Assembly (NCBI GenBank): GCA_964648365.1
Contig: CAZYLK010000014.1
Span: forward strand, 1 to 56,354
Length of the DNA: 56,354 bases
Direction of reading: 5' to 3'
Source: SURF-32 sp964648365
GTDB taxonomy: Bacteria; Planctomycetota; Phycisphaerae; UBA1845
This document shows positions 18,155 through 25,931 of this stretch, one piece after another. Under the pieces are notes generated by a model that worked only from the letters and a program-made list of their open reading frames with translations, was not told the DNA's origin and ran no database searches. Position 1 is the stretch's first letter; each line of letters opens with the position of its first letter. The position numbers and the translations under genes were made by a program.

Positions 18155-18754
18155 TCAACGGGCCTGGGGCGCCGGATACGCCCCGACCATGAGTCGATGC
18201 CGACGCCCGCCCGATGCGGATTCGTCGTGATATTGCGAGACCAGCGCGGCCACCGCGGCCGTCAGTTCACGGCTGAATGCGGCGCGGTCCGCGGCCGACC
18301 GGAATGTTACCTCGGTGTCGATGGAAAGCGTCGCCAGACGCTTGTTCAGTTCCTCGGACCGGCGCATCAACTGCCCGACCTCGCGCACCGCCCGGGCCGC
18401 CAGGGCGACGAGGTAGCTCGCGGAGAGCCGATCCATGCCTCGCCCGCCGACGTCCCGATCGGGGTCGGCCGCGACCGGGCCCAAAGCTTCGGGCGAGACA
18501 ACGTACGAGGAGGCCGTCGCTACCAGCCGCCGCTCGGTGAGGCCGCCCCATCGCTTCTTGCCGGCCAGGCGGACCAGCCCGTGCTTTTCCAGCGTCCGCA
18601 GGTGGTAGTTGACTTTCTGCCGCGGCAATCCGACCCGCCCCGCGAGCGTCGCGGCCGACGCGGGCGTGCGCAGCTCCGAAAGCAGCCGGCTCCGCACCGG
18701 GTCCAAGGCCACGCCGGCCGAGGCGGGGTCGTCGATGACGCGCAGGTCCACCAT
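18155..18754 (-). CDS. ArsR-like winged-helix transcriptional regulator
   Basis: 199 residues from ATG at 18754. The wHTH spans ~12-80: LDPVRSRLLSELRTPASAAT, LAGRVGLPRQKVNYHLRTLE (recognition helix) and KHGLVRLAGKKRWGGLTER (wing). The C-terminal half is helical (ELNKRLATLSIDTEVTF, AAFSRELTAAVAALV) and may sense a ligand or dimerise. No Shine-Dalgarno sequence is present. A -10 box 7 nt before the ATG and a palindrome overlapping the promoter suggest a leaderless, self-repressed gene. It heads the minus-strand run of nuclease, DUF1801 and SRPBCC genes. Confidence 0.87.
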   Translation of the reverse strand: MVDLRVIDDPASAGVALDPVRSRLLSELRTPASAATLAGRVGLPRQKVNYHLRTLEKHGLVRLAGKKRWGGLTERRLVATASSYVVSPEALGPVAADPDRDVGGRGMDRLSASYLVALAARAVREVGQLMRRSEELNKRLATLSIDTEVTFRSAADRAAFSRELTAAVAALVSQYHDESASGGRRHRLMVGAYPAPQAR

Positions 18755-18761
18755 GGTCAGC

Positions 18762-18790
18762 AGCTTAGCGTTGACAAATTTTGTTGTCAA
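18762..18790 (-). promoter_or_regulatory. Promoter plus palindromic operator of the HTH gene
   Basis: On the minus strand TTGACA (18790-18785), a 17-nt spacer and TAAGCT (18767-18762) lie 7 nt before the ATG. A perfect 7-bp inverted repeat, TTGACAA/TTGTCAA (18784-18790 and 18771-18777, 6-nt centre), covers the -35 and half the spacer. A dimeric regulator bound there would block RNA polymerase, consistent with autorepression by the adjacent HTH protein. Confidence 0.7.
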
Positions 18791-18901
18791 GGCTTGTTCC
18801 AGGGGAATTCTGGTGAGTCCAGATGCCTGGGCGGGAGCAAGCCCGGCTGAAGCCGGCTGAAGAGGGGGGAGCGAACAGGGTAGGTAATGGGGGCCGCCGC
18901 C

Positions 18902-18936
18902 CACCAGCTAAAGGCTAAAGCGCTAAAGCTGGTGGC
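18902..18936. repeat. Inverted repeat beside the tandem array
   Basis: CCACCAGCT (18902-18910) is exactly complementary to AGCTGGTGG (18928-18936) across a 17-nt loop holding AAAGGCTAAAGCGCTAA. There is no T-tract, so I do not call it a terminator. Confidence 0.7.
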
Positions 18937-18944
18937 AAGAGCCG

Positions 18945-19194
18945 GTCGGCTGAAGCCGACCCCTCGGTTCGAGCCGACCCTTCGGTTCAAGCCGACCCCT
19001 CGGTTCGAGCCGACCCTTCGGTTCGAGCCGACCCTTCGGTTCGAGCCGACTCTTCGGTTTGAGTCGACCCTTCGGTTTGAGCCGACCCCTCGGTTCGAGT
19101 CGACCCTTCGGTTCGAGTCGACCCTTCGGTTCGAGCCGACCCTTCGGTTTGAGTCGGCCCTTCGGTTTGAGCCGACCCTTCGGGAAACGTCGAC
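18945..19194. repeat. 18-bp tandem array of small hairpin units
   Basis: A perfect palindrome-like lead-in GGTCGGCTGAAGCCGACC (18945-18962) runs into twelve copies of CCCTTCGGTTCGAGCCGA from 18961 and one degenerate copy at 19177-19194. Variation is limited to C/T and A/G changes at a few positions. Each unit holds TCGG-TTCGAG-CCGA, a 4-bp stem extended by a G-T pair. The 18-bp period keeps reading frames open on both strands, which explains the spurious long ORFs here. The whole 730-bp gap from 18755 to 19484 holds no convincing gene. Confidence 0.93.
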
Positions 19195-19484
19195 TGGTCC
19201 GGAGAAAGAACCGCCTCGGGAAGGGACCACCCGACAGAAGCCAGCACTTCATGGGATGGCGACCGAGCGGCAACAGCCAGCACCTCGCGGGACGGCAACG
19301 CCGGCAGGAGCCGACCGATCGGTCGTCGACCACATTGCCGGCGGGGTCGTCGACCGACCGACCGCATGTGGGACAGACTCGACCGGCACGGCCAAATCGA
19401 CGAGGATCACCTCACCGACGGGGTGCGGCGCGCGGGGCGGTGGCTCGGCGGCCCAGTGAGCACAGCCGGCAGGCGCGATTCACC

Positions 19485-20153
19485 ATGACCCGCTTCGCAT
19501 GTATTGGTGACTACCACGGCCAGCCCGGGCGGCTGGCGTCCGTAATTGATGCGCTCGCCGATCACACGTTCGCCGCCGTGCTGATGACCGGCGACTTCCG
19601 CCGCGGCCGGCATGACGACTCCGCTCGCATCGCCCTGGACATGATGGAAAAGCTCGGCGTGCCCGTGCTCTTCGTGCCCGGCAATCACGACGAACCGAAC
19701 ATCGTCCATCCCGGCAACGTCGACGGTCGGGTCACCGACATCGAGGGCATCCGCATCGCCGGCATCGGCGGCGCCGGACCGCAACGATTCGGCTTTCCCT
19801 ACGAATGGTCCGAGGAGGACATCCGCGCACGGCACCTGCCCGAGTGGGACGTACTGATCTCGCACACGCCCCCGTACGGCACCACGCTCGACCGCCTCCG
19901 CGGGCGCGGCGAGCACGTCGGCAGCGAGGCCATCCGCGAACGCGCCGACGCCCACGGCCCCGGACTGCTGTTGTGCGGGCACATTCACGAATGCCCCGGC
20001 GTGGATATCGTCGGCAAATGTACGTGCTACAACGTCGGCGCGCTCGGCGAGCCGTACGGCCGCGCCCAGTATGGCCTCGTCGACGTCGCGCCCGGCGCCA
20101 ACCCCGGCATCACGCACGTCGATCTGGAATCCGGCACGTCATGGCAGGCGTGA
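19485..20153 (+). CDS. Calcineurin-like metallophosphoesterase
   Basis: 222 residues from ATG 19485. All five metal-site blocks are present: Asp9/His11 in GDYHG, Asp37 in TGDF, Asn67-His68-Asp69 in GNHDE, His127 in SHTPP, and His166/His168 in GHIH. It resembles small single-domain phosphodiesterases/protein phosphatases with a dinuclear metal centre. There is no signal peptide, so it is cytoplasmic. Its substrate is unknown. An apparent in-frame extension to 19059 is only the tandem repeat being open. It ends 51 bp before the convergent kinase gene. Confidence 0.9.
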   Translation: MTRFACIGDYHGQPGRLASVIDALADHTFAAVLMTGDFRRGRHDDSARIALDMMEKLGVPVLFVPGNHDEPNIVHPGNVDGRVTDIEGIRIAGIGGAGPQRFGFPYEWSEEDIRARHLPEWDVLISHTPPYGTTLDRLRGRGEHVGSEAIRERADAHGPGLLLCGHIHECPGVDIVGKCTCYNVGALGEPYGRAQYGLVDVAPGANPGITHVDLESGTSWQA

Positions 20154-20204
20154 CCGTCGCGTCGTGGCGGCGTGGCGTTCGTACCCGGCCCGCACCGAGC
20201 CGTC

Positions 20205-22697
20205 TTACTCTTGCTCCGCGATCGCCCGCCGACACGCTTCGACCCACTCGGCGGACGGCTCCGTCCACGACGGGTCGTCGGCGCCCAGGCGATGGCACGT
20301 TTCCAGCGATGCCAGGGCTTCTTCAAGCCGTCCCGCCGCCTGCAAAGCCAGGCCCAGCCGCCCGTGGGCGAGCGCATAATCCGGCTTCAAGCGGATCGCC
20401 TCGCGATAGGCGTCCATCGCGGCCGCGCGATCCTCCATGTCTTCGAGCGTCCGCCCCAGGTCCACGTGCGTCGGCGCGTGGTCCGGCTGCACGACGATGC
20501 TCTGCCGCAGCGCGTCGAGCGCGTCCTGCATCGCGCCGATCTGCCGATAGGCCAGGCCCAGGCTGCGCCATATCCCGCCGATGTCCGGGCGGATCGCCAG
20601 GCAGCGCAGATAGTACCGGATCGCTTCCTCCCACTTGCCGGCCGGCGCCAGGTGATAGGCATAGTCGAAGTTAAGCATGAAGTCGTCGGGATAGAGGATC
20701 ACGGCCCGGCGGAAGATCTCGTGCGCCGTGTCCACGTCCCCGGCGCGGGCGCCGATGGCGGAGGCCAGCCACGAAATGGTCCGCGGGAAGACGTTTTCGT
20801 AGTCCAGGGCGGCTTCGATGTCGTATAACTCGTTCAGGTCGGGCTTCATAGAATAGAAGACTTTGCGTATCTTCGTTCGGACCGGGTCGGTATCGGCCTG
20901 ATACAGGATTTCCACCCACCGCAGCAGTTCCGGGATCGTGCTCAGGTTCTCGCCAAAACCCATCAGGTGGAACCGCGTCCCGATCCACAGTTCGAACCCG
21001 TCGGCGAGGTTCGGCGTGATCGCGCTGTCTTTCATGCGCCGGGCGACTTCGTCAGGCGGCAGCGCCAGAACGTCGATGCCGTAGTCGCGAAAGGCGCGCT
21101 CAAAACCCCGGTCCATCTCCAGCCAGCTTTCGCGATCCTCGTGCGTCGCGCCGATCATGACCGTTTCTTCGATGCGTTCGATCATGCGGCGGTCGCGAAT
21201 ATCACGACGCAGTTGTGGGACGAATGTTGCCAGACGCTCGTGCGCCCGTTCGTCCGCGTCGCCTGCCTCCAGCAACTGCTCGAGATAGGCGAAAGACGCC
21301 TCCAGTTCGGTCCACTCCGCGGTCTGCCCGACGCGAGCAGATCTGGCCCGACCCAGCAGCATCGCCGCGCGGTCCACAGCCTCATTCACGACGCGCGACG
21401 TCTCATCCAGGCGCTCCTGCCGCTGGCGCTCCGCCAGCGCGTACCCGCCGCCAGCAGCCAGCAGCGCGGTCACGATGGCTGCGCCCAGACCCAGCGTCAG
21501 GCGCCGCGCCCGCCGTTCCTGCCGCGCGGCCGCCCGCGCCTCGGCGGCTTCGATGTCGGCGGCACGGGCACGGTCGTCCAGACTCCGCAGATGCTGAGTC
21601 ACCGTTTCCGTCACCTCACGCGCCGTCGCCGGGCGTGACTGTGGCAACGGCGAGAGGCATCGCCGCGCCAGGTTCACGAGTTCCTCATCGCCGGTGCATG
21701 CGTTCAAACGCCGCAGACAATCGTCGAGGCGGCCGGCGGCCGCGTCCTCCAATAACTGCTCGCGCGAGCCGACGTAGGGTGGTTTGCCGGTCAGGATTTC
21801 ACACAGGATGGCGCCCAGCGCAAAAACGTCGGCCCGCTCGTCCAACCGCTCGATGTCGCCCCGGGCCTGCTCCGGCGGCATGTAGGCGGGCGTCCCCATG
21901 ATCGAGCCGGCCATCGACGATGACGCGTCGCCCGTCGTACGCACCGTCCTGATCAGGCTTTCCTCGTCGCGACGCTCGTCCGCCAGACCGCCTTGCGTCA
22001 GCACCTTCGCCAGGCCCCAGTCGACCACCTGCACCTCGCCGAACGCGCCGACCATTACGTTGGAGGGCTTCAGATCGCGGTGAATGACTCCGCGGGCATG
22101 GGCATAGGCCATCGTCTGACAGACGTGCTCGAAGATGGAGATGAACCGCGGTCGATCGTCGCCAGGAGCAACACGCACCGCCAGCAGCGCCGCCAGCGTC
22201 TTGCCCTTCACGAGCTTCATGGTGAAAAACGGCGTGTCCTTCTCCTGAAGACCCATTTCGTACACGGGCAGGACGCCGGGGTGCTGAAGTTGCCCCGCGA
22301 TCTGGGCCTCCTCCACGAACCGGGCGACCATCGCACGGTTACCCACGTGATCCGCCCGCAGAACCTTCATCGCCACGTCTCGACCCAAGTCGATGTCCCG
22401 GCTCTTAAGCACAATGCCCACTCCGCCGCGCGCCAATTCACCCACGATCTGATAGCGACCGGCGTCGCGCGCGCTCGACGGCGCCGCCGCCGACACCGGC
22501 CGGACCAGCGGCGTCTCGCCATCCGTCTCGTCGCGGAGCATGACCCGCGAGTGGACGCCGATGGTCCGTTCCAGGGCGTGCAGCACGCCGCACGCCGGCT
22601 CGGACATGTCGCTCCGCGGGCCGAACGCCGCGAGCAGGGCCACGTCCAGGGTGTCCTCGATCAGTTCGGATTCCGCGTCGTTGCTGCGGTCGATCAT
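20205..22697 (-). CDS. Membrane Ser/Thr protein kinase with TPR ectodomain
   Basis: 830 residues from ATG at 22697, GGAGA 9 nt upstream. Residues ~80-360 form a bacterial Ser/Thr kinase: P-loop-like GELARGGVGIVLK, Lys111 in VAMKVL, HRDLKPSN with catalytic Asp208, DWG (in place of DFG) with Asp226, and YMPPEQARGD. A basic stretch and one transmembrane helix (LGLGAAIVTALLAAGGGYAL, ~400-420) follow. The ~400-residue C-terminus is helical with TPR-like repeats near the end (LGRTLEDMEDRAAAMDAYRE, LGLALQAAGRLEEALASLE). This kinase-TPR layout is common in planctomycetes. It is a lone gene, with no phosphatase beside it. Confidence 0.93.
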   Translation of the reverse strand: MIDRSNDAESELIEDTLDVALLAAFGPRSDMSEPACGVLHALERTIGVHSRVMLRDETDGETPLVRPVSAAAPSSARDAGRYQIVGELARGGVGIVLKSRDIDLGRDVAMKVLRADHVGNRAMVARFVEEAQIAGQLQHPGVLPVYEMGLQEKDTPFFTMKLVKGKTLAALLAVRVAPGDDRPRFISIFEHVCQTMAYAHARGVIHRDLKPSNVMVGAFGEVQVVDWGLAKVLTQGGLADERRDEESLIRTVRTTGDASSSMAGSIMGTPAYMPPEQARGDIERLDERADVFALGAILCEILTGKPPYVGSREQLLEDAAAGRLDDCLRRLNACTGDEELVNLARRCLSPLPQSRPATAREVTETVTQHLRSLDDRARAADIEAAEARAAARQERRARRLTLGLGAAIVTALLAAGGGYALAERQRQERLDETSRVVNEAVDRAAMLLGRARSARVGQTAEWTELEASFAYLEQLLEAGDADERAHERLATFVPQLRRDIRDRRMIERIEETVMIGATHEDRESWLEMDRGFERAFRDYGIDVLALPPDEVARRMKDSAITPNLADGFELWIGTRFHLMGFGENLSTIPELLRWVEILYQADTDPVRTKIRKVFYSMKPDLNELYDIEAALDYENVFPRTISWLASAIGARAGDVDTAHEIFRRAVILYPDDFMLNFDYAYHLAPAGKWEEAIRYYLRCLAIRPDIGGIWRSLGLAYRQIGAMQDALDALRQSIVVQPDHAPTHVDLGRTLEDMEDRAAAMDAYREAIRLKPDYALAHGRLGLALQAAGRLEEALASLETCHRLGADDPSWTEPSAEWVEACRRAIAEQE

Positions 22698-23001
22698 CGT
22701 GACAATTCTCCAACTCCGTTTCACCCGGGCGAACCTCGATCGGTCGCCCGCGCCATCCGACTCGGCCCCGCGGGCGTCGACGGGCCCGATCCTACCGCCG
22801 GACGGACCGCCTGCCCCGGTGACTCACGCCGGGAGAGCAACCCCCGCCCCCTGCATCCATTCAGGCGCGTGCGGGTTTTCGCGCGGACCCGCCGCCAACC
22901 GCCGACGCCGGGCGGGACGGCGACAGAATCGACCCGGGACCAACCGCCACGCTTGCGAACCCGGGCAAACAGGATCCCGCTGCGCGGTGATGACGTTCGC
23001 C

Positions 23002-23030
23002 TTGCGGGCCGATTGCGGCAGGCTTATCGT
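23002..23030 (+). promoter_or_regulatory. Possible promoter of the LPP20-like gene
   Basis: TTGCGG (23002-23007), a 17-nt spacer and TATCGT (23025-23030) lie about 130 nt before the start at 23164. This is the only hexamer pair I find in the 466-bp gap between the divergent kinase and LPP20-like genes; the rest of the gap shows nothing clear. Confidence 0.4.
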
Positions 23031-23163
23031 GCTAACGAGCGGCGGCCGGTTGTGTCAGGTCTTGCACAGGCCGCTGCGGAGGCGGCTTCGCCGGGTGCGT
23101 TGCGGCCGGCAGGGACGGACCATGACGCCGGCTGACCGGCGACACAGCAGGGAGTCAATCGCG

Positions 23164-24477
23164 ATGATCCGAAAATACTCGACGTGGATGATGTGCCTGG
23201 CAGCGGCGGTGGTTTGCGGTGAAGCGGCGCTCGGACAGGTCTCGCCGGAGCAGAACAAACTGCTGGCCCGCCGGGCGGCGGAGGCGGACGCCTACCGCAA
23301 GCTGGCGGAGACGATCAACGGCGTGCAACTCAACTCGCAGACGTACGTGAAGGATTTCGTCACGGAAAGCGACGAGATCCGCACGGCCATCGACACGGTC
23401 GTCAAAGGCGCCCGCTTCGGCCAGGCGCAGTGGTACGACGACGGCGTGTGCGAGATCCCGGCGGAGGTGACGGTGGCCAAGCTCATCACGACGCTCAAGG
23501 AGGTGCATGCCGCGCACTACCACGGCCGCAGCGTCACCACAACCGACATCGAGCAGATCAAGCAGACGATCCAGAAGGACATCATTTCGGTCATCGGCAT
23601 GGGCGCGCCGCGTCCCGACCTGCCGCCGGGCCTGCCCGCCGGCGTTGAGGCGCAGTTGACGCCGTTGCCGGGTCCGCCGCCGTCGACGCTGACGGTTCCC
23701 GCGATCTGGAAGACCGTGCCGCCGCAGGCAAGGTTGATGGCCACGCGGGCGGCCCGCCTGGACGCCATGCGCAAGCTGCTGGAGCGTATCAAGGGACTCC
23801 GCCTGACGTCCGACACGCTGGTGCGGGACTTCGTGACCGAGTCTGACCAGATTGCGACGCAGGCGAGCGGCATCGTCGTCGGCGCGACCGAGGTGCGCAC
23901 CTATCTGCATGACGATGAGCTCATCGTTGACGTAGTGATGGAGGTACCGGTATCGCGCGTGATCACTCAGCTTCAGGAACTGCATGCGGCCCACTACAAG
24001 GGCAACAGCGTGACCTCGGTGGACATCACCAACATCAAGAAGACCGTACAGCGGGACGTGTTCGAGGCGACCGGCTCGGGTGTGCCGCCGATGCAGATGA
24101 TGGCGCCGGCACGCGAGGCCGGATACCAGATTCCGGACTGGACGGCGCAGGCGATCAGCGCTGTCGGCGAAGGCACGGACCCCGCGATCGACACGCCGCA
24201 GGGACGACTCAAGGCGGCGCGGGCGGCGGAACTCGACGCCAAGCGCAAGTTGGCCGAACAGGTCTACGGCCTGCAGATCGACTCGTCGACGAGCGTGCGG
24301 GACTTCGTCACGCAGTATGATGAGATCCGCACCCAGGTGGACGCCGTGCTCATCGGCGCGGTTCCCGAGCAGGCCACCTTTGAAGCAGGCGTGGCCCGGG
24401 TCAAGGTCAATCTGCCGGCGCACAACGTCTGGCGCGTGGTGTATGAGCATAAGCTGATCATGGATCGGCGCGGGTAG
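23164..24477 (+). CDS. Secreted protein with three LPP20-like repeats
   Basis: 437 residues from ATG 23164, GGAG at 23151-23154. A signal peptide (WMMCLAAAVVCGEAALG) precedes three copies of an LPP20-like unit at ~30-150, ~190-320 and ~350-437. Each begins RAAxxDAxRKLxExIxGxxL, runs through V(K/R)DFVT(E/Q)xDxI and ends in a VxVxxPxxxV-like strand. LPP20 domains occur in outer-membrane-associated lipoproteins; their role is unclear. There is no lipobox cysteine after the signal, so it is probably periplasmic. The units are clearly homologous, so the protein arose by internal duplication. Confidence 0.86.
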   Translation: MIRKYSTWMMCLAAAVVCGEAALGQVSPEQNKLLARRAAEADAYRKLAETINGVQLNSQTYVKDFVTESDEIRTAIDTVVKGARFGQAQWYDDGVCEIPAEVTVAKLITTLKEVHAAHYHGRSVTTTDIEQIKQTIQKDIISVIGMGAPRPDLPPGLPAGVEAQLTPLPGPPPSTLTVPAIWKTVPPQARLMATRAARLDAMRKLLERIKGLRLTSDTLVRDFVTESDQIATQASGIVVGATEVRTYLHDDELIVDVVMEVPVSRVITQLQELHAAHYKGNSVTSVDITNIKKTVQRDVFEATGSGVPPMQMMAPAREAGYQIPDWTAQAISAVGEGTDPAIDTPQGRLKAARAAELDAKRKLAEQVYGLQIDSSTSVRDFVTQYDEIRTQVDAVLIGAVPEQATFEAGVARVKVNLPAHNVWRVVYEHKLIMDRRG

Positions 24478-24531
24478 CGGACTGAGGCCCGCCGGGGCGG
24501 CGCGTCCGCCACTCTGAGCCGACGCGAAGTT

Positions 24532-24602
24532 CGCGCGGGCTGAAAGCCACGCGGCTCGGTGCGGAGGCGGTGTGTTCGCGCAGGCTGAAGCCACGCGGCT
24601 CG
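24532..24602. repeat. Two dispersed palindromic repeats
   Basis: CGCGCGGGCTGAAAGCCACG (24532) and CGCGCAGGCTGAAGCCACGC (24577) are both followed by GGCTCGGTG and are members of the GGCTGAAGCC family seen elsewhere. They lie between the LPP20-like stop and the GroES-2 promoter. Confidence 0.75.
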
Positions 24603-24622
24603 GTGGTTCGCCGATGGCCGGA

Positions 24623-24651
24623 TTGGAATTGCGCGGCCGGGTCGATAGAAT
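24623..24651 (+). promoter_or_regulatory. Sigma70-type promoter of the second groES
   Basis: TTGGAA (24623-24628), a 17-nt spacer and TAGAAT (24646-24651). A start point near 24658 would lie next to an in-frame GTG at 24661 and about 54 nt before ATG 24712. No CIRCE inverted repeat is visible. Confidence 0.6.
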
Positions 24652-24711
24652 CCTGTGGCGGTGTACCGGGGAGTTTCGGGCCGCCGCAGGCTGTCGAACC
24701 CGGGTTCTTGC

Positions 24712-25035
24712 ATGACCAAACCGGCCAACACGCGTAACGCCAAGCTCGAAACCGTTGAACCCGTCGGCAAGCGGGTGCTGATCCGCAAGGACCAGGACAA
24801 GAAACGCACCAAGGGCGGCATCGAACTGCCCGACTCGATCGAGATCCCCACCATCACGGGTCGCGTGGTGGCGGTGTCGGCGCTGGTCGAAAACGACGAC
24901 GACTTTCCGATCCGTCAGTACGACAAGGTGCTGTTCAATCCGAAGCACGCGATTCCCGTGGACTTCGAGGCCGATAATCAGCTCTACGTCGTCCCGATCG
25001 AAGACGTGGTTGCGGTGTTCCGCAAAGTCGAATAG
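24712..25035 (+). CDS. Second, divergent GroES-like co-chaperonin
   Basis: 107 residues from ATG 24712. The GroES fold is evident: VEPVGKRVLIRKD, GGIELPDSIEIPTITGRVVA (mobile loop and roof) and YDKVLFNPKHAIPVDF with VVPIEDVVAVF at the end. It lacks the usual VGPG motif, and the mobile loop differs from the copy at position 1. It has no groEL beside it. An in-frame GTG at 24661, just below a good -10 box, would add 17 residues as a leaderless start; the ATG fits family length better but lacks a Shine-Dalgarno sequence. It may serve another GroEL paralog. Confidence 0.85.
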   Translation: MTKPANTRNAKLETVEPVGKRVLIRKDQDKKRTKGGIELPDSIEIPTITGRVVAVSALVENDDDFPIRQYDKVLFNPKHAIPVDFEADNQLYVVPIEDVVAVFRKVE

Positions 25036-25062
25036 CGGTCCTTCGGGCCTGCCGGTGGGAAT

Positions 25063-25081
25063 CACGGGCAGGATGCCCGTG
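25063..25081. repeat. 19-bp palindrome CACGGGCA-GGA-TGCCCGTG
   Basis: A perfect 8-bp inverted repeat with a 3-nt loop sits in the short gap between the second groES and the BtpA-like gene. From memory, similar palindromes are common between genes in planctomycetes; no T-tract follows. Confidence 0.75.
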
Positions 25082-25102
25082 CCACGCGCGCCGCGTGCGA
25101 TC

Positions 25103-25897
25103 ATGCTGGATCTTCCCCGTCCCATTCTGATCGGTGTTGTGCATCTGCCCGCGCTGCCGGGCAGTGCGCGGTCCGAGCTGCCGATCGAGGCGATCGTCGA
25201 GCGGGCGGTCCGGGACGCGACGGCGCTCGAACAGGCGGGCTTTTCCGCGATGATCGTCGAGAACTTCGGCGACGTGCCGTTTGCTGCGGATCGGCTGCCG
25301 CCGCCCAGCCTGGCGTGCATGGCGGTCGTTGCCCGCGAGGTGCGCGCGGCCGTGCGATGTCCGGTCGGCGTTAACGCGCTGCGGAACGACGCGGCAGCGG
25401 CGCTGGGTATCGCGGTGGCATCGGGGGCGACGTTCATCCGCGTGAACGTCCACACCGGCGTGGCCGCGACGGATCAGGGGATCATCGAAGGGCGCGCCCG
25501 CGAGACGCTCCTGGAGCGGCAGCGGCTCAGTGCGGACATCGCGATTCTCGCCGACGTCTTCGTCAAACACGCCCGACCTCTCAGCGAGCGCGACATCGGT
25601 CAGGCGGCTAAAGACACGGCGTATCGAGGTCTGGCGGACGGGTTGATCGTGACGGGACCGGCCACCGGCTCGGCGCCGGATATGGATGACGTTCGGCGCG
25701 TGAGAGCGGCCGTCCCGGATCGACTGCTCTTTGCCGGCAGCGGCGTTACGGCCGCACGCGTGTCGTCGGTCCTGCAATCCTGCGACGGCGTCATCGTCGG
25801 AACCGCGCTGCGGGAGGGAACGGACACCGCCCGGCCGATCGATCCGCGGCGCGCCGCAGAGTTCGTCGCAGCGGCGCGCGGTCAGGTCGGGTCGTAA
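25103..25897 (+). CDS. BtpA/SgcQ-family TIM-barrel protein
   Basis: 264 residues from ATG 25103 (an ATG at 25073 is in frame but inside the palindrome). The family signature is complete: PILIGVVHLPALPGS, GFSAMIVENFGDVPF, PVGVNALRNDAAAAL, FIRVNVHTGVAATDQGIIEG and IAILADVFVKHARPLS. The C-terminal phosphate-binding-like end is LFAGSGVTA...GVIVGTALREG. BtpA is linked to photosystem I stability in cyanobacteria; non-phototroph relatives are of unknown function and resemble phosphoribosyl-anthranilate-type barrels. It is cytoplasmic. Confidence 0.88.
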   Translation: MLDLPRPILIGVVHLPALPGSARSELPIEAIVERAVRDATALEQAGFSAMIVENFGDVPFAADRLPPPSLACMAVVAREVRAAVRCPVGVNALRNDAAAALGIAVASGATFIRVNVHTGVAATDQGIIEGRARETLLERQRLSADIAILADVFVKHARPLSERDIGQAAKDTAYRGLADGLIVTGPATGSAPDMDDVRRVRAAVPDRLLFAGSGVTAARVSSVLQSCDGVIVGTALREGTDTARPIDPRRAAEFVAAARGQVGS

Positions 25898-25931
25898 CGC
25901 GGGACAGAAGAGGTTCCACGGCTGCGCGGCG

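Noticed and set aside
18961..19194. CRISPR array
   Set aside because: Units are contiguous 18-mers with no unique spacers and no cas genes.
18887..19459. Long open frames over the 18-bp array, on both strands
   Set aside because: The period is a multiple of three, so frames stay open by arithmetic. Translations are pure LRFEPTxRFE-type repeats with no ribosome site.
23155..25455. 766-codon minus-strand frame
   Set aside because: Runs against the LPP20-like, GroES-2 and BtpA genes; composition is Arg/His/Gly-rich shadow sequence.
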